Shown in pieces: positions 1 through 9,386 of a stretch of DNA of 64,000 bases. This DNA is from Bryobacteraceae bacterium. Lineage in GTDB: Bacteria; Acidobacteriota; Terriglobia; Bryobacterales; Bryobacteraceae. Every line of letters begins with the position of its first letter. Positions within the stretch are counted from its first letter, which is position 1. Below the pieces are notes generated by a model. That model was not told the origin of the DNA and made no database searches. It was given only the letters and a program-made list of their open reading frames with translations. Where the stretch lies: the NCBI GenBank assembly GCA_947458745.1, contig CANGYQ010000003.1, positions 186,001-250,000 on the forward strand. The letters are read 5' to 3'. A program made the translations under genes and the position numbers.

Positions 1-410
1 CTATGCCGACCGCCGAATCGGGACCAAACGGCTCTCGACCCGCTGATTGAACGCGCCCGCGATCCTGCGCAACATTGCCAAGGGAAAGGCCTTCGTAATC
101 GGCATGCTCAAGGCGGCAGATGACCGATGCCGTGCTACAAATGAGCCTGGCCAGCTGAGTTTGGGTGAGGGCTGCCGCTGCCCGCAGTTCGTGAGAAGAC
201 CGCTCGGTGGCGTCCACTGGTCTGGGGTCAGAGAGGCTGGTGGGGTGAAGACCGCTCCGTTGCGGTCGCGGTTCGGTCAAGCTGAGGGTTTCGTTTGCGG
301 TGCTTGCGAGCTTTGAGGGCTTGCTGGCGGCCTAACCGCTCCGCCCTTCGCGTCAATCCCAGGCGTGGGGATCAGATCGGCTGGGGTAAGATCGGGAGGG
401 AGAAAAACTG
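1..410. other. No gene identified
   Basis: I see no convincing coding sequence here. The open frame from about 47 to 316 has no recognisable domain, no good ribosome binding site and low-complexity composition. A short hairpin-capable stretch (GACCGC, six bases, GCGGTC) lies near 249-266, without a T-tract, so I do not call it a terminator. The 3' end presumably holds the promoter of the secreted esterase that starts at 411. Confidence 0.5.
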
Positions 411-1529
411 ATGCATCGTGTATTCGGCCTGATTTGCGCCACTTTCCTTGCCGCTGCCCTGCTGCGGGCGCAGGCTCCTCCGGTGCCGCCCGCCGCGCCC
501 AAGCCGGCGCGCCCTCAACCGCCGGCCCGCGACCCCAACACGCCCGGGTACGTCAAGGCCAAAGAACTACCCGATGGGGCCGTGCCTTCCCCCAAAGAGA
601 ATGGCAATTTCGTGATTGGACCCACGCATCCGGCCGCCCCGGAAGTGACGGTGAAGGAAGGTGTACCGCACGGCGATGTGTACGAGTTCACGATGGAATC
701 CAAGGACAGCAAGATCTATCCCGGCATCGCCCGCCGCGCCGGAACGTTTGCGCAGCTTGATCCGCAGGATGCGCGAAAGGTGATCGTCGATAGTTACCCC
801 AACCCTTACACGCGCAAAGTGGCGGTTTATGTGCCGAAGCAGTATCAGCCCGGTACGGTGGCACCCTTCATTGTGGGCGCGGACGGACCGGACCGCATGT
901 TGTTTACGGCCTTAGACAACCTGATCGCGGAAAAGCGAGTACCGGTGATGATTGCCATCTCGATCGGCAATGGTAGCGGCGACGCGCAGGGCAGTCAGCG
1001 TGGGTTGGAGTACGACACCATGTCGGGGCTCTACGCAGAGTTTGTCGAGAAAGAAGTGCTGCCGCTGGTGGAAGCGAAGTATAACGTGAAGCTGACCCGC
1101 GATCCCGATGCCCGGGCCACCATGGGGTGCAGCTCCGGAGCGTCCGCGGCGCTGAGCATGGCTTGGTACCGCACCGATCTGTACCACCGGGTGCTCAGCT
1201 ATTCCGGCACCTACGTCTACCAGCAGTGGCCCTACAACGATGCGACCCCGCGCGGAGCCTGGGAGTACCACGACACCATCATTCCCAACAGCCCCAAGAA
1301 GCCGCTGCGTATCTGGATGCACGTCAGCGACAAGGATTTGCTGATCACGCGCGACGATTTCCACGACTGGGTGTTGGCCAATGAGCGCATGGCTCACGTG
1401 CTGACCGCCAAAGGCTATCCGTACCAGTTTGTGTTCGCCCGTAACGCCCTCCACTGCGACCGCGACGTGAAGGCCCAAACGCTTCCCCTGGCGCTCGAAT
1501 ACGTGTGGCAAGGCTTCAAGGGCAAGTAA
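411..1529 (+). CDS. Secreted esterase, enterochelin esterase/esterase D-like alpha/beta hydrolase
   Basis: A 372-residue exported serine hydrolase. Residues 1-20 form a signal peptide (MHR start, hydrophobic core, cleavage after LLRA-Q). A Pro/Ala-rich linker (about 22-45) follows, and the catalytic domain starts near residue 85. The nucleophile elbow is GCSSG at 239-243, with Ser241 as probable nucleophile. The acid may be Asp308 or Asp310 (VSDKD) and the base His348 (ALHCD), giving a Ser-Asp-His order as in the putative esterase family PF00756. Members of this family hydrolyse esters such as siderophores or feruloyl-polysaccharides; the substrate here is unknown. The ATG follows a GGGAGG-like ribosome binding site. 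It stands alone, with the next gene starting about 170 bases downstream. Confidence 0.8.
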   Translation: MHRVFGLICATFLAAALLRAQAPPVPPAAPKPARPQPPARDPNTPGYVKAKELPDGAVPSPKENGNFVIGPTHPAAPEVTVKEGVPHGDVYEFTMESKDSKIYPGIARRAGTFAQLDPQDARKVIVDSYPNPYTRKVAVYVPKQYQPGTVAPFIVGADGPDRMLFTALDNLIAEKRVPVMIAISIGNGSGDAQGSQRGLEYDTMSGLYAEFVEKEVLPLVEAKYNVKLTRDPDARATMGCSSGASAALSMAWYRTDLYHRVLSYSGTYVYQQWPYNDATPRGAWEYHDTIIPNSPKKPLRIWMHVSDKDLLITRDDFHDWVLANERMAHVLTAKGYPYQFVFARNALHCDRDVKAQTLPLALEYVWQGFKGK

Positions 1530-1697
1530 GCTCCGTGGGTGCGGCTATTGTGACCTCCGGTGAAGAATCGCCGGATGACGCCGAATGAAGGCCCCGGTGC
1601 CGTGGCCTTCGGCCAGAATGACTGGTTACAGGCGAATCCCCCAAATATTCGTATCGCAATTGTGAAACGCCGGCCGGGGGACTCGCACTATGCGGGT

Positions 1698-2840
1698 ATG
1701 AAGAGATTGCTACCGGTTATTCTAGTTCTGGCTGCGAAGGCCCATGGGGCCTGGGTGATCGAGGACATCGCAACGGCGATCCAATACACCAACGGCTCTC
1801 CGAACCTGATCGGGAAGGAGATGGCGAGTGCCTATCGGGCCACCTACAACGCCACCGGCGCCAAGACGGGCGAATACATTGCCGTCGCCTATCGCAGCAA
1901 ATACCTGTACATTACGCAGCGGCAGGGCACGGGCTGGAACGGACTCCGCTTTGACGACCATGGCCGTTATCCGTCCATCGTGCTGGATGGTGCGGGCAAG
2001 CCGCACATGTCCTATTGGCGTAGCAGCAACAAGAAGCTCTACTATGCGCGCACCGTACCGCAGGGGACCGGCAATTGCGGACCCAATGGAACCTGGGCCT
2101 GCGAAGAAATACCCACTACGTTCTACGGGGCGCCCATCGGACGAAGTGCCATCACGATTACCGGCAACAACAAGGTGCACATCCTGGTTGAAACTGCTTC
2201 GGGCGACCCATACTACCCTTCGAGAATCAGCCGGATCACCAAGACGGTGGGCGCTGCAGGCTGGGACGGCACAGTGGATGAGATCACGATTTCCAAAGAC
2301 TTGGCCGACATGAAGATCCGCATCGATCCCGGCGGCGGGACGCAGTTGCTGCTCAACTCGGAATACCTGGATTGGTATCGCCTGATCAATGGCGCGATGC
2401 AAGCCGTCGGGCCCCTGAACGGCGTGGGCGCATTCGAGTACACTTCTTCCTTCAACCCCCGCGTCTGTTATCGCGATTTCACGCTCAACCGCCTGATCTA
2501 TGCCCGGTCCAACGATTCGCAGTACTGGACGGAGACGGTGCTGGACTACGACATCGGCCCCTTGGGATCGTGCTCGATTGCCATTGCTCCCAGTAGCTCC
2601 GATGGCAACTTGCAGCCACTCGGATTTTTCAATCCGCGGATCGCCTACTACGACGACGCCGGGGATCAGGTGAAGTATGCCACCATGCCGCCATTGTCCA
2701 GCCAGCCCTGGAACTTCGAGACTGTCGCCGCCGCCGCCGGAACCCGGGCGATTGACCTTTATCTGGACAGACAGGGCCGCCCATCGATCATCTACTTTGA
2801 CTCCGCCAGCCTGAAGCTGAAGCTCGCCAAGAGACCGTAG
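1698..2840 (+). CDS. Secreted protein of unknown function, probable beta-propeller
   Basis: About 380 residues. The frame is open from 1560, but I choose the ATG at 1698 because it begins a clean signal peptide (MKRLLPVILVLAAKAHG, cleavage before AWVIED). The mature part has recurring blocks in which a short 'hydrophobic-D-x-x-G-x-P-x-hydrophobic-x-Y' strand is followed by a Leu-Tyr/Lys-Ala strand: IVLDGAGKPHMSYW near residue 95, FNPRIAYYDDAGDQVKYAT near 315, and LYLDRQGRPSIIYFD near 355. Such repeats resemble blades of BNR/YncE-like propellers, which is an inference from pattern only. No catalytic motif is visible. It is not tightly linked to either neighbour and converges on the sensor kinase gene. 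Confidence 0.65.
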   Translation: MKRLLPVILVLAAKAHGAWVIEDIATAIQYTNGSPNLIGKEMASAYRATYNATGAKTGEYIAVAYRSKYLYITQRQGTGWNGLRFDDHGRYPSIVLDGAGKPHMSYWRSSNKKLYYARTVPQGTGNCGPNGTWACEEIPTTFYGAPIGRSAITITGNNKVHILVETASGDPYYPSRISRITKTVGAAGWDGTVDEITISKDLADMKIRIDPGGGTQLLLNSEYLDWYRLINGAMQAVGPLNGVGAFEYTSSFNPRVCYRDFTLNRLIYARSNDSQYWTETVLDYDIGPLGSCSIAIAPSSSDGNLQPLGFFNPRIAYYDDAGDQVKYATMPPLSSQPWNFETVAAAAGTRAIDLYLDRQGRPSIIYFDSASLKLKLAKRP

Positions 2841-2908
2841 CCAGCGTCATCGCGGGATTCACGCTCCAATGCGCCAAGTCAAGTCCTGGAGAGTATTGTT
2901 CTTTTCAC

Positions 2909-5900
2909 TTAGGTCTGGGCGGCCGAAGTCCCCTGGTTCGGGTTCACAATATCCGGGCGCGCGTACGGCAAGCGTGACAGAACTTGCTGCAGGTTGAGAA
3001 TACTGAAAACAAGCCTGGCGTTGGCAAACTGGTCGAGATCCCGGCGGTTCGCCGTCTGAAGGGCGCGCCCCCCGATTAGCATGGGCAGTTTCGGGAACGT
3101 GGTGTTCACCGACTTCAGCACGTTCAACAGTTCTGGAAGATGGGATGGAAGACTAAGGGTTAGGCACAACAGGTCGGGCTGAAATTGGCCAATCAGCTGA
3201 ATCAGGTCTCCCGTCGGAGTATCGGCCCCCAGCAGATGCGTCTTCCAGCCATAGCTATCCATTAGCTCGGCGACGATCTGGCCGCCCACCTGGTGTCTTT
3301 CCATTTCGGGGCAGGCGATAATGGCGGTGCGGCCGTTGGGCGGTTGGTTGAACGCGGAGCGGCGTATCTCCGGAATCAGCCGGGAAATAATGTTAGTTGC
3401 GAGATGTTCGGCGGCGACGGAGATCTCTCCCGTTGCCCACAGCTTGCCAACTTGTTCGAGAGCGGCCTGAATGAGTCCGGCATAGAGTTCCTCCGGGCGC
3501 GCACCTCCCGCGATGAACTCCTGGACGAATCCGGAACAACGGGCCAAGTCGCCCTGGAGAAGCCCCGTCACCAGCACTTCGACATCGTTGGCGTTGACCA
3601 CGACCAGTTCAACCTGGTACGGAGCTGTTTCGATGGTGGGCAGGAAGCGCCCCAACATCTCTACAAGTTCCTGGAACCGAAGCGGTTTCGAGAGATATTC
3701 GTCCATCCCTGCGTCCAGGCATTTCTGGCGATCCTCGGCCATGGCACCGGCGGTAAGCGCGACGATGGGCGTGGCGCTCATGGGGCCTCCGCTGGCGCGA
3801 ATCTGGCGGGTGGCCGCGAAGCCGTCCATTACGGGCATATGGCAATCCATCAGGATGAGGTCGTAGGGGAGGGTGGCCGCCATGTCGCAGCCTTCCTCAC
3901 CGTTGAACGCCAGATCGACAGTGCAGCCGGTCTTGGCCAGCAGCGCGGCGGCCACTTTTTGATTCACCACATTGTCTTCCACCAGCAGGATGCGGCGGCC
4001 GAGAAAACGACGGGACAGGTTGTTCGGCGCCGCTGGCTGAAGTGCTGGGGCGGGGACACTCCGGGGCCGCCCCGGCAACAGCAATGTCTCGAAAGTGGCG
4101 CGCAGCATGGATTCGCGAACCGGCTTCATGAGACGGGCATCCATCAAAGGGCCATCAAAGGTTCCTTTCTTGCGGCCCTCGTCAGTGGCCGTGATCAAGA
4201 CCAGCGGCGGACAGTCCCCTTCGAAGGTCTGGCGGAGCCGGAGCGCCGTCTCGCGCCCATCCATATCTGGCATTCGATGATCGAGGCAGATCAGCCGGTA
4301 AGCGTCGCCATCTTCACGGAACCGGGCGGCCAGGCGGAGCGCCGCTTCGCCGGAAGTGGATTGGTCTACCCGCATGCCCCAGCTGGCGCACATTTCGGCG
4401 GTGATCAGGCGGCAGACATCGTGGTCGTCGACCACCAGCACGCGGACGCCATGGAACGCATCCCGAGGTGACGCGGCAGAGCCGGCATGGAGCGGCAGCG
4501 GAATCTCAAAGAAGAACATGGAGCCGTCTGCTTCTTCGCTGGCCACGTCCAGGGTGCCGCCCATCATCTTGACCAGTTTACTGGAGATGGCCAGGCCCAG
4601 CCCGGTACCCTCGTAGCGGCGCGTGGCGGAGGAGTCTAACTGCTGGAATCGCTGGAACAGGGAGCCGCGCTTGTCGGCCGGGATGCCGATTCCGGTATCG
4701 GCGACCGCAATCCGGATGAGTGGGGCACCTGCTTGGCTTGACTTCTGCGCCACCTCCACCAGGACGTGGCCATGATCGGTAAATTTGATGGCGTTGGAGA
4801 CCAGATTCAGCACTATTTGGCGGATGCGGCCGGGGTCACCCAGGAATTCGCGGGGTGCGTCCTGCTGATAGTAGAGCATCAGCTCCAGGTGCTTCTGGCG
4901 CGACTTAACCGCCATCAGATCCAGCACATCCTCCAAGGCCGTGTGCAGATCGAAGGGGACGATTTCCAGTTCGAGTTTGCCGGCTTCGACCTTGGAAAAG
5001 TCGAGGATGTCGTTTACGATCACCAGAAGCGCTTCGGCGGAGTTACGCACGGTTTCGGCGTAGCTGTGTTGCTCCGTGTTCAGCGGGGTGCCCAGCAGCA
5101 GGCCGGTCATGCCAATGATGCCGTTCATCGGAGTGCGGATTTCGTGGCTTACGGAGGAAAGGAAATCGCTCTTCGTGCTTGATAGGGCACGGAGTTCATC
5201 CTCCACCCTCACCCTTTCCGTGATGTCCCAATTCGTGCCGACCATGCGTACGGGGCGGCCCGCGGCGTCGCGCTGCACAATAGCGGTGGCGCGGATGTGA
5301 TGGATGCTGCCATCGGGCCAGACCACCCTGAATTCAGTTTTGTAGTCATGCGCCTCAGCGATGGCGAGCCTGACTTCCGTTTCGCAACGCGTGCGGTCGT
5401 CCGGATGAAGTCTGGCCAGCCACGCGTCGTCGGCACCGCTGAACTGATCGGATCGAATCCCATAAAGGCGAAACAACTGTTCGTCCCACGTCAGCCGGTT
5501 GTTGACGATGTCCCAGTCCCAGATGCCCACGCCTCCGGCCTCTGTCGCCATCTTCAGTCGTTCGGCCGTCTCTCGCAGATGAGCCTCGGTAAGTTTCCTG
5601 CTGGTGATGTCTTCGGAGAAAATGATGAGGCCTTCCGGCTGACCATCCCGCTCCCCCCAGGGCACGACTTCCCAGTGCAGCCAGTAGCCGCGCCCATTGG
5701 CACGCTCGAAGTAATCTTCGCCCGATCGCATCGCCTCGCCCTCGAGGCAGCGCCGATGGACTTCCTTCCAGCGCTCCGGGAAATCGGGGAAGATGTCGTA
5801 ATGCAATTGCCCCAGCAGCGTTGAACGCTCCAGACCGAAGTCGACGCACCAACGATCGGCGGCCTCGATGTAGTGCATGTCGCGATCTAACATCGCGACG

Positions 5901-5977
5901 GCCATCGGAGCGTCGTGCACGAACCTTTCCAACACGTGCTGCTGGGTTCGAAGCGTCTTTGGATCTTTGGGGTGCAT
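2909..5977 (-). CDS. Hybrid histidine kinase with two receiver domains and a C-terminal CarH-like cobalamin-binding module
   Basis: Soluble sensor kinase. Numbering is from the upstream TTG at 6013 (1034 residues); I prefer the ATG at 5977 (residue 13), which has an AGGG element 11 bases ahead. PAS 1 spans about 28-140 and PAS 2 about 150-270. The HisKA domain has phospho-acceptor His290 (SHEIRTP); the ATPase domain carries [11 protein letters not shown] (403-413), DTGIG (439-443) and GTGLGLA (469-475). Receiver 1 has Asp578 and Lys630; receiver 2 has Asp723 and Lys776. A helical bundle (about 840-885) then carries W859-x9-E869-H870, and a Rossmann-like domain has ERHQVG with His907. In the CarH family, Wx9EH and a downstream His hold adenosylcobalamin in a light-breakable state. 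A light-regulated phosphorelay is therefore inferred. No transmembrane segment is seen, and the gene is divergent from the chemotaxis operon. Confidence 0.9.
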   Translation of the reverse strand: MHPKDPKTLRTQQHVLERFVHDAPMAVAMLDRDMHYIEAADRWCVDFGLERSTLLGQLHYDIFPDFPERWKEVHRRCLEGEAMRSGEDYFERANGRGYWLHWEVVPWGERDGQPEGLIIFSEDITSRKLTEAHLRETAERLKMATEAGGVGIWDWDIVNNRLTWDEQLFRLYGIRSDQFSGADDAWLARLHPDDRTRCETEVRLAIAEAHDYKTEFRVVWPDGSIHHIRATAIVQRDAAGRPVRMVGTNWDITERVRVEDELRALSSTKSDFLSSVSHEIRTPMNGIIGMTGLLLGTPLNTEQHSYAETVRNSAEALLVIVNDILDFSKVEAGKLELEIVPFDLHTALEDVLDLMAVKSRQKHLELMLYYQQDAPREFLGDPGRIRQIVLNLVSNAIKFTDHGHVLVEVAQKSSQAGAPLIRIAVADTGIGIPADKRGSLFQRFQQLDSSATRRYEGTGLGLAISSKLVKMMGGTLDVASEEADGSMFFFEIPLPLHAGSAASPRDAFHGVRVLVVDDHDVCRLITAEMCASWGMRVDQSTSGEAALRLAARFREDGDAYRLICLDHRMPDMDGRETALRLRQTFEGDCPPLVLITATDEGRKKGTFDGPLMDARLMKPVRESMLRATFETLLLPGRPRSVPAPALQPAAPNNLSRRFLGRRILLVEDNVVNQKVAAALLAKTGCTVDLAFNGEEGCDMAATLPYDLILMDCHMPVMDGFAATRQIRASGGPMSATPIVALTAGAMAEDRQKCLDAGMDEYLSKPLRFQELVEMLGRFLPTIETAPYQVELVVVNANDVEVLVTGLLQGDLARCSGFVQEFIAGGARPEELYAGLIQAALEQVGKLWATGEISVAAEHLATNIISRLIPEIRRSAFNQPPNGRTAIIACPEMERHQVGGQIVAELMDSYGWKTHLLGADTPTGDLIQLIGQFQPDLLCLTLSLPSHLPELLNVLKSVNTTFPKLPMLIGGRALQTANRRDLDQFANARLVFSILNLQQVLSRLPYARPDIVNPNQGTSAAQT

Positions 5978-6159
5978 CTGTCTGCCTACCCTTCGCTTGC
6001 CTGCTGATGACAACTTGCTTGTATCACACCCGCGGGGTCTCGCATCGCTGGAGCCATCACGCAGAACCTACCGGCGCGGCGGTCCTCCAGCCGAAAGACG
6101 TGCAAACAGGGGATTCCAGTATCTTTTAAAATAGGAGTATGCAGGTCCGCTTTGACGTG

Positions 6160-6188
6160 TTGATTATGATAGAAATTGAAACTATATT
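6160..6188 (+). promoter_or_regulatory. Candidate sigma70-type promoter of the chemosensory operon
   Basis: TTGATT at 6160-6165 and TATATT at 6183-6188 are separated by exactly 17 bases, in the only clearly AT-rich stretch between the divergent kinase gene and the receptor gene. An overlapping alternative -35 (TTGACG, 6152-6157) has a longer spacer. A start near 6195 would give a leader of about 160 bases. The rest of the 5978-6355 interval holds no gene that I can support. Confidence 0.45.
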
Positions 6189-6355
6189 CATCGATAAGTA
6201 ACATTATCACTTTTCAGTAGTTGTGAAATTTTTTCTTCAGCCCAGCCCTCTTTCTCTCGATAAGATCAGTGGCGAGATTCGCTGGTCAGGCAGTGGGCAT
6301 CCTGGATGCACCATCGGTTGACCATCCCTTTGGTGGATGACTGGGAGATTGGCAG

Positions 6356-8722
6356 ATGACCAAGCAACGGAAGGTCGAAGCGAAGGTGTCGACTGCGGTC
6401 CGGCCGCGTGCAGCAGCCCGTGGGGCAGAGAACATAGGGGTGGTGCGTCACCCCGCCGTAGAAATTGCATGGCCCATTGCCGGAGCGTCTGACAGCCATG
6501 CGCGCCGCTTTGGCATGGACGATGCCAGTGTCGCCTCCCGACGGGAGTTTATCCGTCTGGATGAAGCGGATCGGGCCTTGTTGGCCGAGATGGCCGGTTG
6601 GGCACAGTCCGTCGCCGCTGACATCGCCCGGGAGTTCTACGACTGGCAGTTCCAGTTCCCGGCCACCCGCCAGTTCTTTGACAGCATGTCCGCTGAGCGT
6701 GGCATGCCCTTGGCCGCACTCCGCAAGCACCTGGAAATGGCGCAGACGGGCTACATTGTCGAAGTGTTTGCCGGGGCGCAGGTGAACTGGGATATCCGGT
6801 ACTTTGAAAAGCGCCTCCTGGTGGGCACCGTCCATGACCGAATTAATCTGCCGTTCAAGTGGTACGTCGGCTCCTATCCGGAGTATCAAAGCCTGCTGGG
6901 CAAGTATCTCCGCCGGGACTTCAAGGACGAGGCGAAGATCCGGCGGATTGAAGCCGCTGCTTCGCGGGTCTTCAACCTGGACCTGCAAGCCATTGGCGAC
7001 GCCTTCATTCTCAACACGCTGGAACGGATGTTGGGTTCCGCCGGGATTCGGCTGGAAGATGTCTGCTCCGCCGGTGACCGGGCGGAACAGGTAGGCAAGA
7101 TCAAGCAGTCCATCAACACGCAGATGGAAGGTTTTGTGGCCGAGATGAAGCAGATGTCGGACGAGCACGACAAGGGCGACATCGACGTCCAGATCGATCC
7201 ACAGCGCTATCTCGGGGCCTTCAAGGTAATGGCCGAGGGTGTGAACGGCATGGTGGCGGGCCACATCAACGTCAAGAAAAAGGCGATGGCCTGCATCGCG
7301 GAGTTTGGGAAAGGCAATTTCGAGGCCCAACTGGAGCAGTTCCCCGGCAAGAAGGCCTTCATCAACCAGACCATCGAAACCGTCCGGACCAACTTGAAGG
7401 GCCTGATCTCGGACATGGACGTCCTGACGCAGGCGGCCAAGCAAGGGCACCTGTCCACCCGGGTTGACCCGGCTAAGCACGGCGGCGACTTCCGCAAGAT
7501 CGTCGAAGGTGTGAACCACACCCTGGATGCTGTTATTGGTCCGCTGAACGTGGCGGCCAGCTATGTTGATTGCATCTCCAAGGGCGAATTGCCCCCGCGC
7601 ATCACTGACCCCTACAACGGTGACTTCAATACGTTGAAGGACAACCTGAACGTGCTGATCGATGCGATGGAGAACATCACCACCGCCGCCGAAAGCATTT
7701 CCCGCGGCGACCTGACGGTGAGCCTGGAGGAACGCTCCGCGGATGACAAGCTGATGCAAGCCTTGTCGTCGATGGTGGCTGGATTGACCAAGGTCGTGGT
7801 GGAGATCAAGACCGTCGCCACCGAAGTTGCGCACGGCAGTCAGTCGATGAGCGGGGCCACCAACGAGCTTTCGCAAGGCGCCAACTCGCAGGCTGCGTCC
7901 TCAGAAGAGGCGTCCTCGTCGATGGAGCAGATGGTCTCCAACATCAAGCAGAATGCGGACAACGCCTTGCAGACCGAGAAGATCGCCATCCGGTCCGCCG
8001 AGGATGCCAAAGAGGGCGGCCGCTCCGTATCCGAGGCCGTCGTGGCGATGAAGGACATCGCCAGCAAGATCTCCATCATTGAAGAGATCGCCCGCCAAAC
8101 CAACATGCTGGCGCTGAATGCGGCCATTGAAGCGGCCCGCGCCGGTGAGCACGGCAAGGGTTTTGCCGTCGTCGCGGCGGAAGTGCGCAAACTGGCCGAA
8201 CGCAGCCAGAAGGCGGCCGGCGAAATCAACCAGCTTTCCGCCTCCACCGTTCGCGTGGCGGAGAAGGCCGGGGAGATGCTGGAGAAGTTGGTCCCCAACA
8301 TCCAGAAGACGGCGGAACTGGTGAAAGAGATCAGCGCCGCCAGCAACGAACAGAACACCGGCGCGGAACAGATCAACACGGCCCTGCAGCAGTTGCAAGT
8401 GGTGATCCAACAGACCGCCTCGGCTTCCGAAGAGATGGCGTCCACCAGCGAAGAGCTGTCCAGCCAGGCCGAGGGCATGCTCTCCACCATCAGCTTCTTC
8501 AACATCGGCGACGCCGTCGCAGTCGGTGGCGGGCAGAACTATTCCGCGCCACGCGCTGCTCGGGTGGCGCCGAAACCGGCGGCCCGCTTCTCCGCTCCGG
8601 CCCGGCCCAGCGTGGCGTCGCGGCCCGCCTCGCCCGCGCCGGCCACGAAGACAGGAAAGGGTTTCGCCCTGGCCCTGAACACGCTCTCCGACAAGCTCGA
8701 TGACGAGTTTGAAAAATACTAA
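6356..8722 (+). CDS. Globin-coupled soluble methyl-accepting chemotaxis protein with a poly-HAMP linker
   Basis: A 788-residue receptor with no transmembrane segment, so it acts in the cytoplasm. Residues 54-230 form a protoglobin-type sensor: GTVHDRINLPFKWYVGSY holds the probable proximal haem ligand His160 and the KWYVG signature of HemAT-like sensors, suggesting oxygen or gas sensing. Residues about 255-470 are HAMP-like repeats (recurrent D-F-x-x-hydrophobic and GDL/GHL/GEL turns near 319, 364, 410 and 451). The signalling hairpin has its tip at 576-600 (ARQTNMLALNAAIEAARAGE), with flanking Glu/Gln-rich helices that could be methylated. A Pro/Ala-rich tail ends DDEFEKY, without the usual NWETF-type CheR tether. 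It is the first gene of the operon with cheW, cheR, cheD, cheB, cheY and cheA. Confidence 0.93.
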   Translation: MTKQRKVEAKVSTAVRPRAAARGAENIGVVRHPAVEIAWPIAGASDSHARRFGMDDASVASRREFIRLDEADRALLAEMAGWAQSVAADIAREFYDWQFQFPATRQFFDSMSAERGMPLAALRKHLEMAQTGYIVEVFAGAQVNWDIRYFEKRLLVGTVHDRINLPFKWYVGSYPEYQSLLGKYLRRDFKDEAKIRRIEAAASRVFNLDLQAIGDAFILNTLERMLGSAGIRLEDVCSAGDRAEQVGKIKQSINTQMEGFVAEMKQMSDEHDKGDIDVQIDPQRYLGAFKVMAEGVNGMVAGHINVKKKAMACIAEFGKGNFEAQLEQFPGKKAFINQTIETVRTNLKGLISDMDVLTQAAKQGHLSTRVDPAKHGGDFRKIVEGVNHTLDAVIGPLNVAASYVDCISKGELPPRITDPYNGDFNTLKDNLNVLIDAMENITTAAESISRGDLTVSLEERSADDKLMQALSSMVAGLTKVVVEIKTVATEVAHGSQSMSGATNELSQGANSQAASSEEASSSMEQMVSNIKQNADNALQTEKIAIRSAEDAKEGGRSVSEAVVAMKDIASKISIIEEIARQTNMLALNAAIEAARAGEHGKGFAVVAAEVRKLAERSQKAAGEINQLSASTVRVAEKAGEMLEKLVPNIQKTAELVKEISAASNEQNTGAEQINTALQQLQVVIQQTASASEEMASTSEELSSQAEGMLSTISFFNIGDAVAVGGGQNYSAPRAARVAPKPAARFSAPARPSVASRPASPAPATKTGKGFALALNTLSDKLDDEFEKY

Positions 8723-8753
8723 CTGATCCGGCACGGACAGGAGAAAGACAACC

Positions 8754-9248
8754 ATGAGCGTGGTTTCCATTACCGAAGTCAGGCAATACCTGACCTTCAA
8801 ACTCGATAGCGACGTGTTCGCTCTGGATGTGGCCACCGTGCGTGAGGTGCTGGACTTCACCACGGTCACCAAGATCCCCCGGACGCCGGAGTTCATGCGC
8901 GGAGTGATCAACCTGCGGGGCAGCGTAGTTCCCGTGGTGGATCTGCGGCTGGCTTTTGGCATGTCGGCCACCGAGAAGACCGTCAACACCTGCATCATTG
9001 TCGTCGAAGTCCGCTTGGATGGGGAGGCGGCGATCATTGGGGCACTGGCGGACTCCGTGGAGGAAGTGATCGACATGGAACCGGATCAGATCGAGCCGGC
9101 GCCCTCCATCGGTACTTCGATCCGGATCGACTTCATCCAAGGAATGGGCAAGCGGGAGAACAATTTCCTGATGATTCTCGACATTGACCGAGTCTTTTCG
9201 GCCGAACAACTGGCCGGACTGAGAGCGCCGGTGCCGGTAGCCGCGTAA
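8754..9248 (+). CDS. cheW: Chemotaxis coupling protein CheW
   Basis: A 164-residue single-domain CheW that couples the receptor hairpin to the P5 domain of CheA. The family hallmarks are present: a start of 'YLTFKLDSDVFALDV', the TVREVLD helix, the IPRTPEFMRGVINLRG turn (residues about 42-57), VVPVVDLR, and a C-terminal LMILDIDRVFS strand. The ATG is preceded by AGGAGAAAG at good distance. It lies 31 bases after the receptor gene and is followed by a 138-base gap before cheR that contains no gene and no clear terminator, so the operon probably continues. Confidence 0.95.
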   Translation: MSVVSITEVRQYLTFKLDSDVFALDVATVREVLDFTTVTKIPRTPEFMRGVINLRGSVVPVVDLRLAFGMSATEKTVNTCIIVVEVRLDGEAAIIGALADSVEEVIDMEPDQIEPAPSIGTSIRIDFIQGMGKRENNFLMILDIDRVFSAEQLAGLRAPVPVAA

Positions 9249-9386
9249 CCCACGCGCGCCGCTGGTGGTGAGCACCAACAATTACGGGAGGGCTTGACCG
9301 TGAGAGCTTGACAGAGGAGTTCCCAGGAACGCCCCGGTGAAGCCCTCACGGTGTATCGCCCGCGACGGTTGGCTTGAGAGAGAACC

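Noticed and set aside
47-316. Open frame of about 89 codons at the window start
   Set aside because: No ribosome binding site, no domain, composition typical of a shadow in GC-rich DNA.
6139-6201. 20-codon frame with AGGAG just before its ATG
   Set aside because: The AGGAG is only one base from the ATG, too close to act as a ribosome binding site, and the frame overlaps the best promoter candidate.
5986-6210. Minus-strand frame upstream of the sensor kinase
   Set aside because: It overlaps the kinase 5' end and the promoter island, and shows no recognisable features.
6266-7876. Long minus-strand frame opposite the globin-coupled receptor
   Set aside because: It is antisense to a well-defined chemoreceptor; long antisense frames are expected in GC-rich genes.
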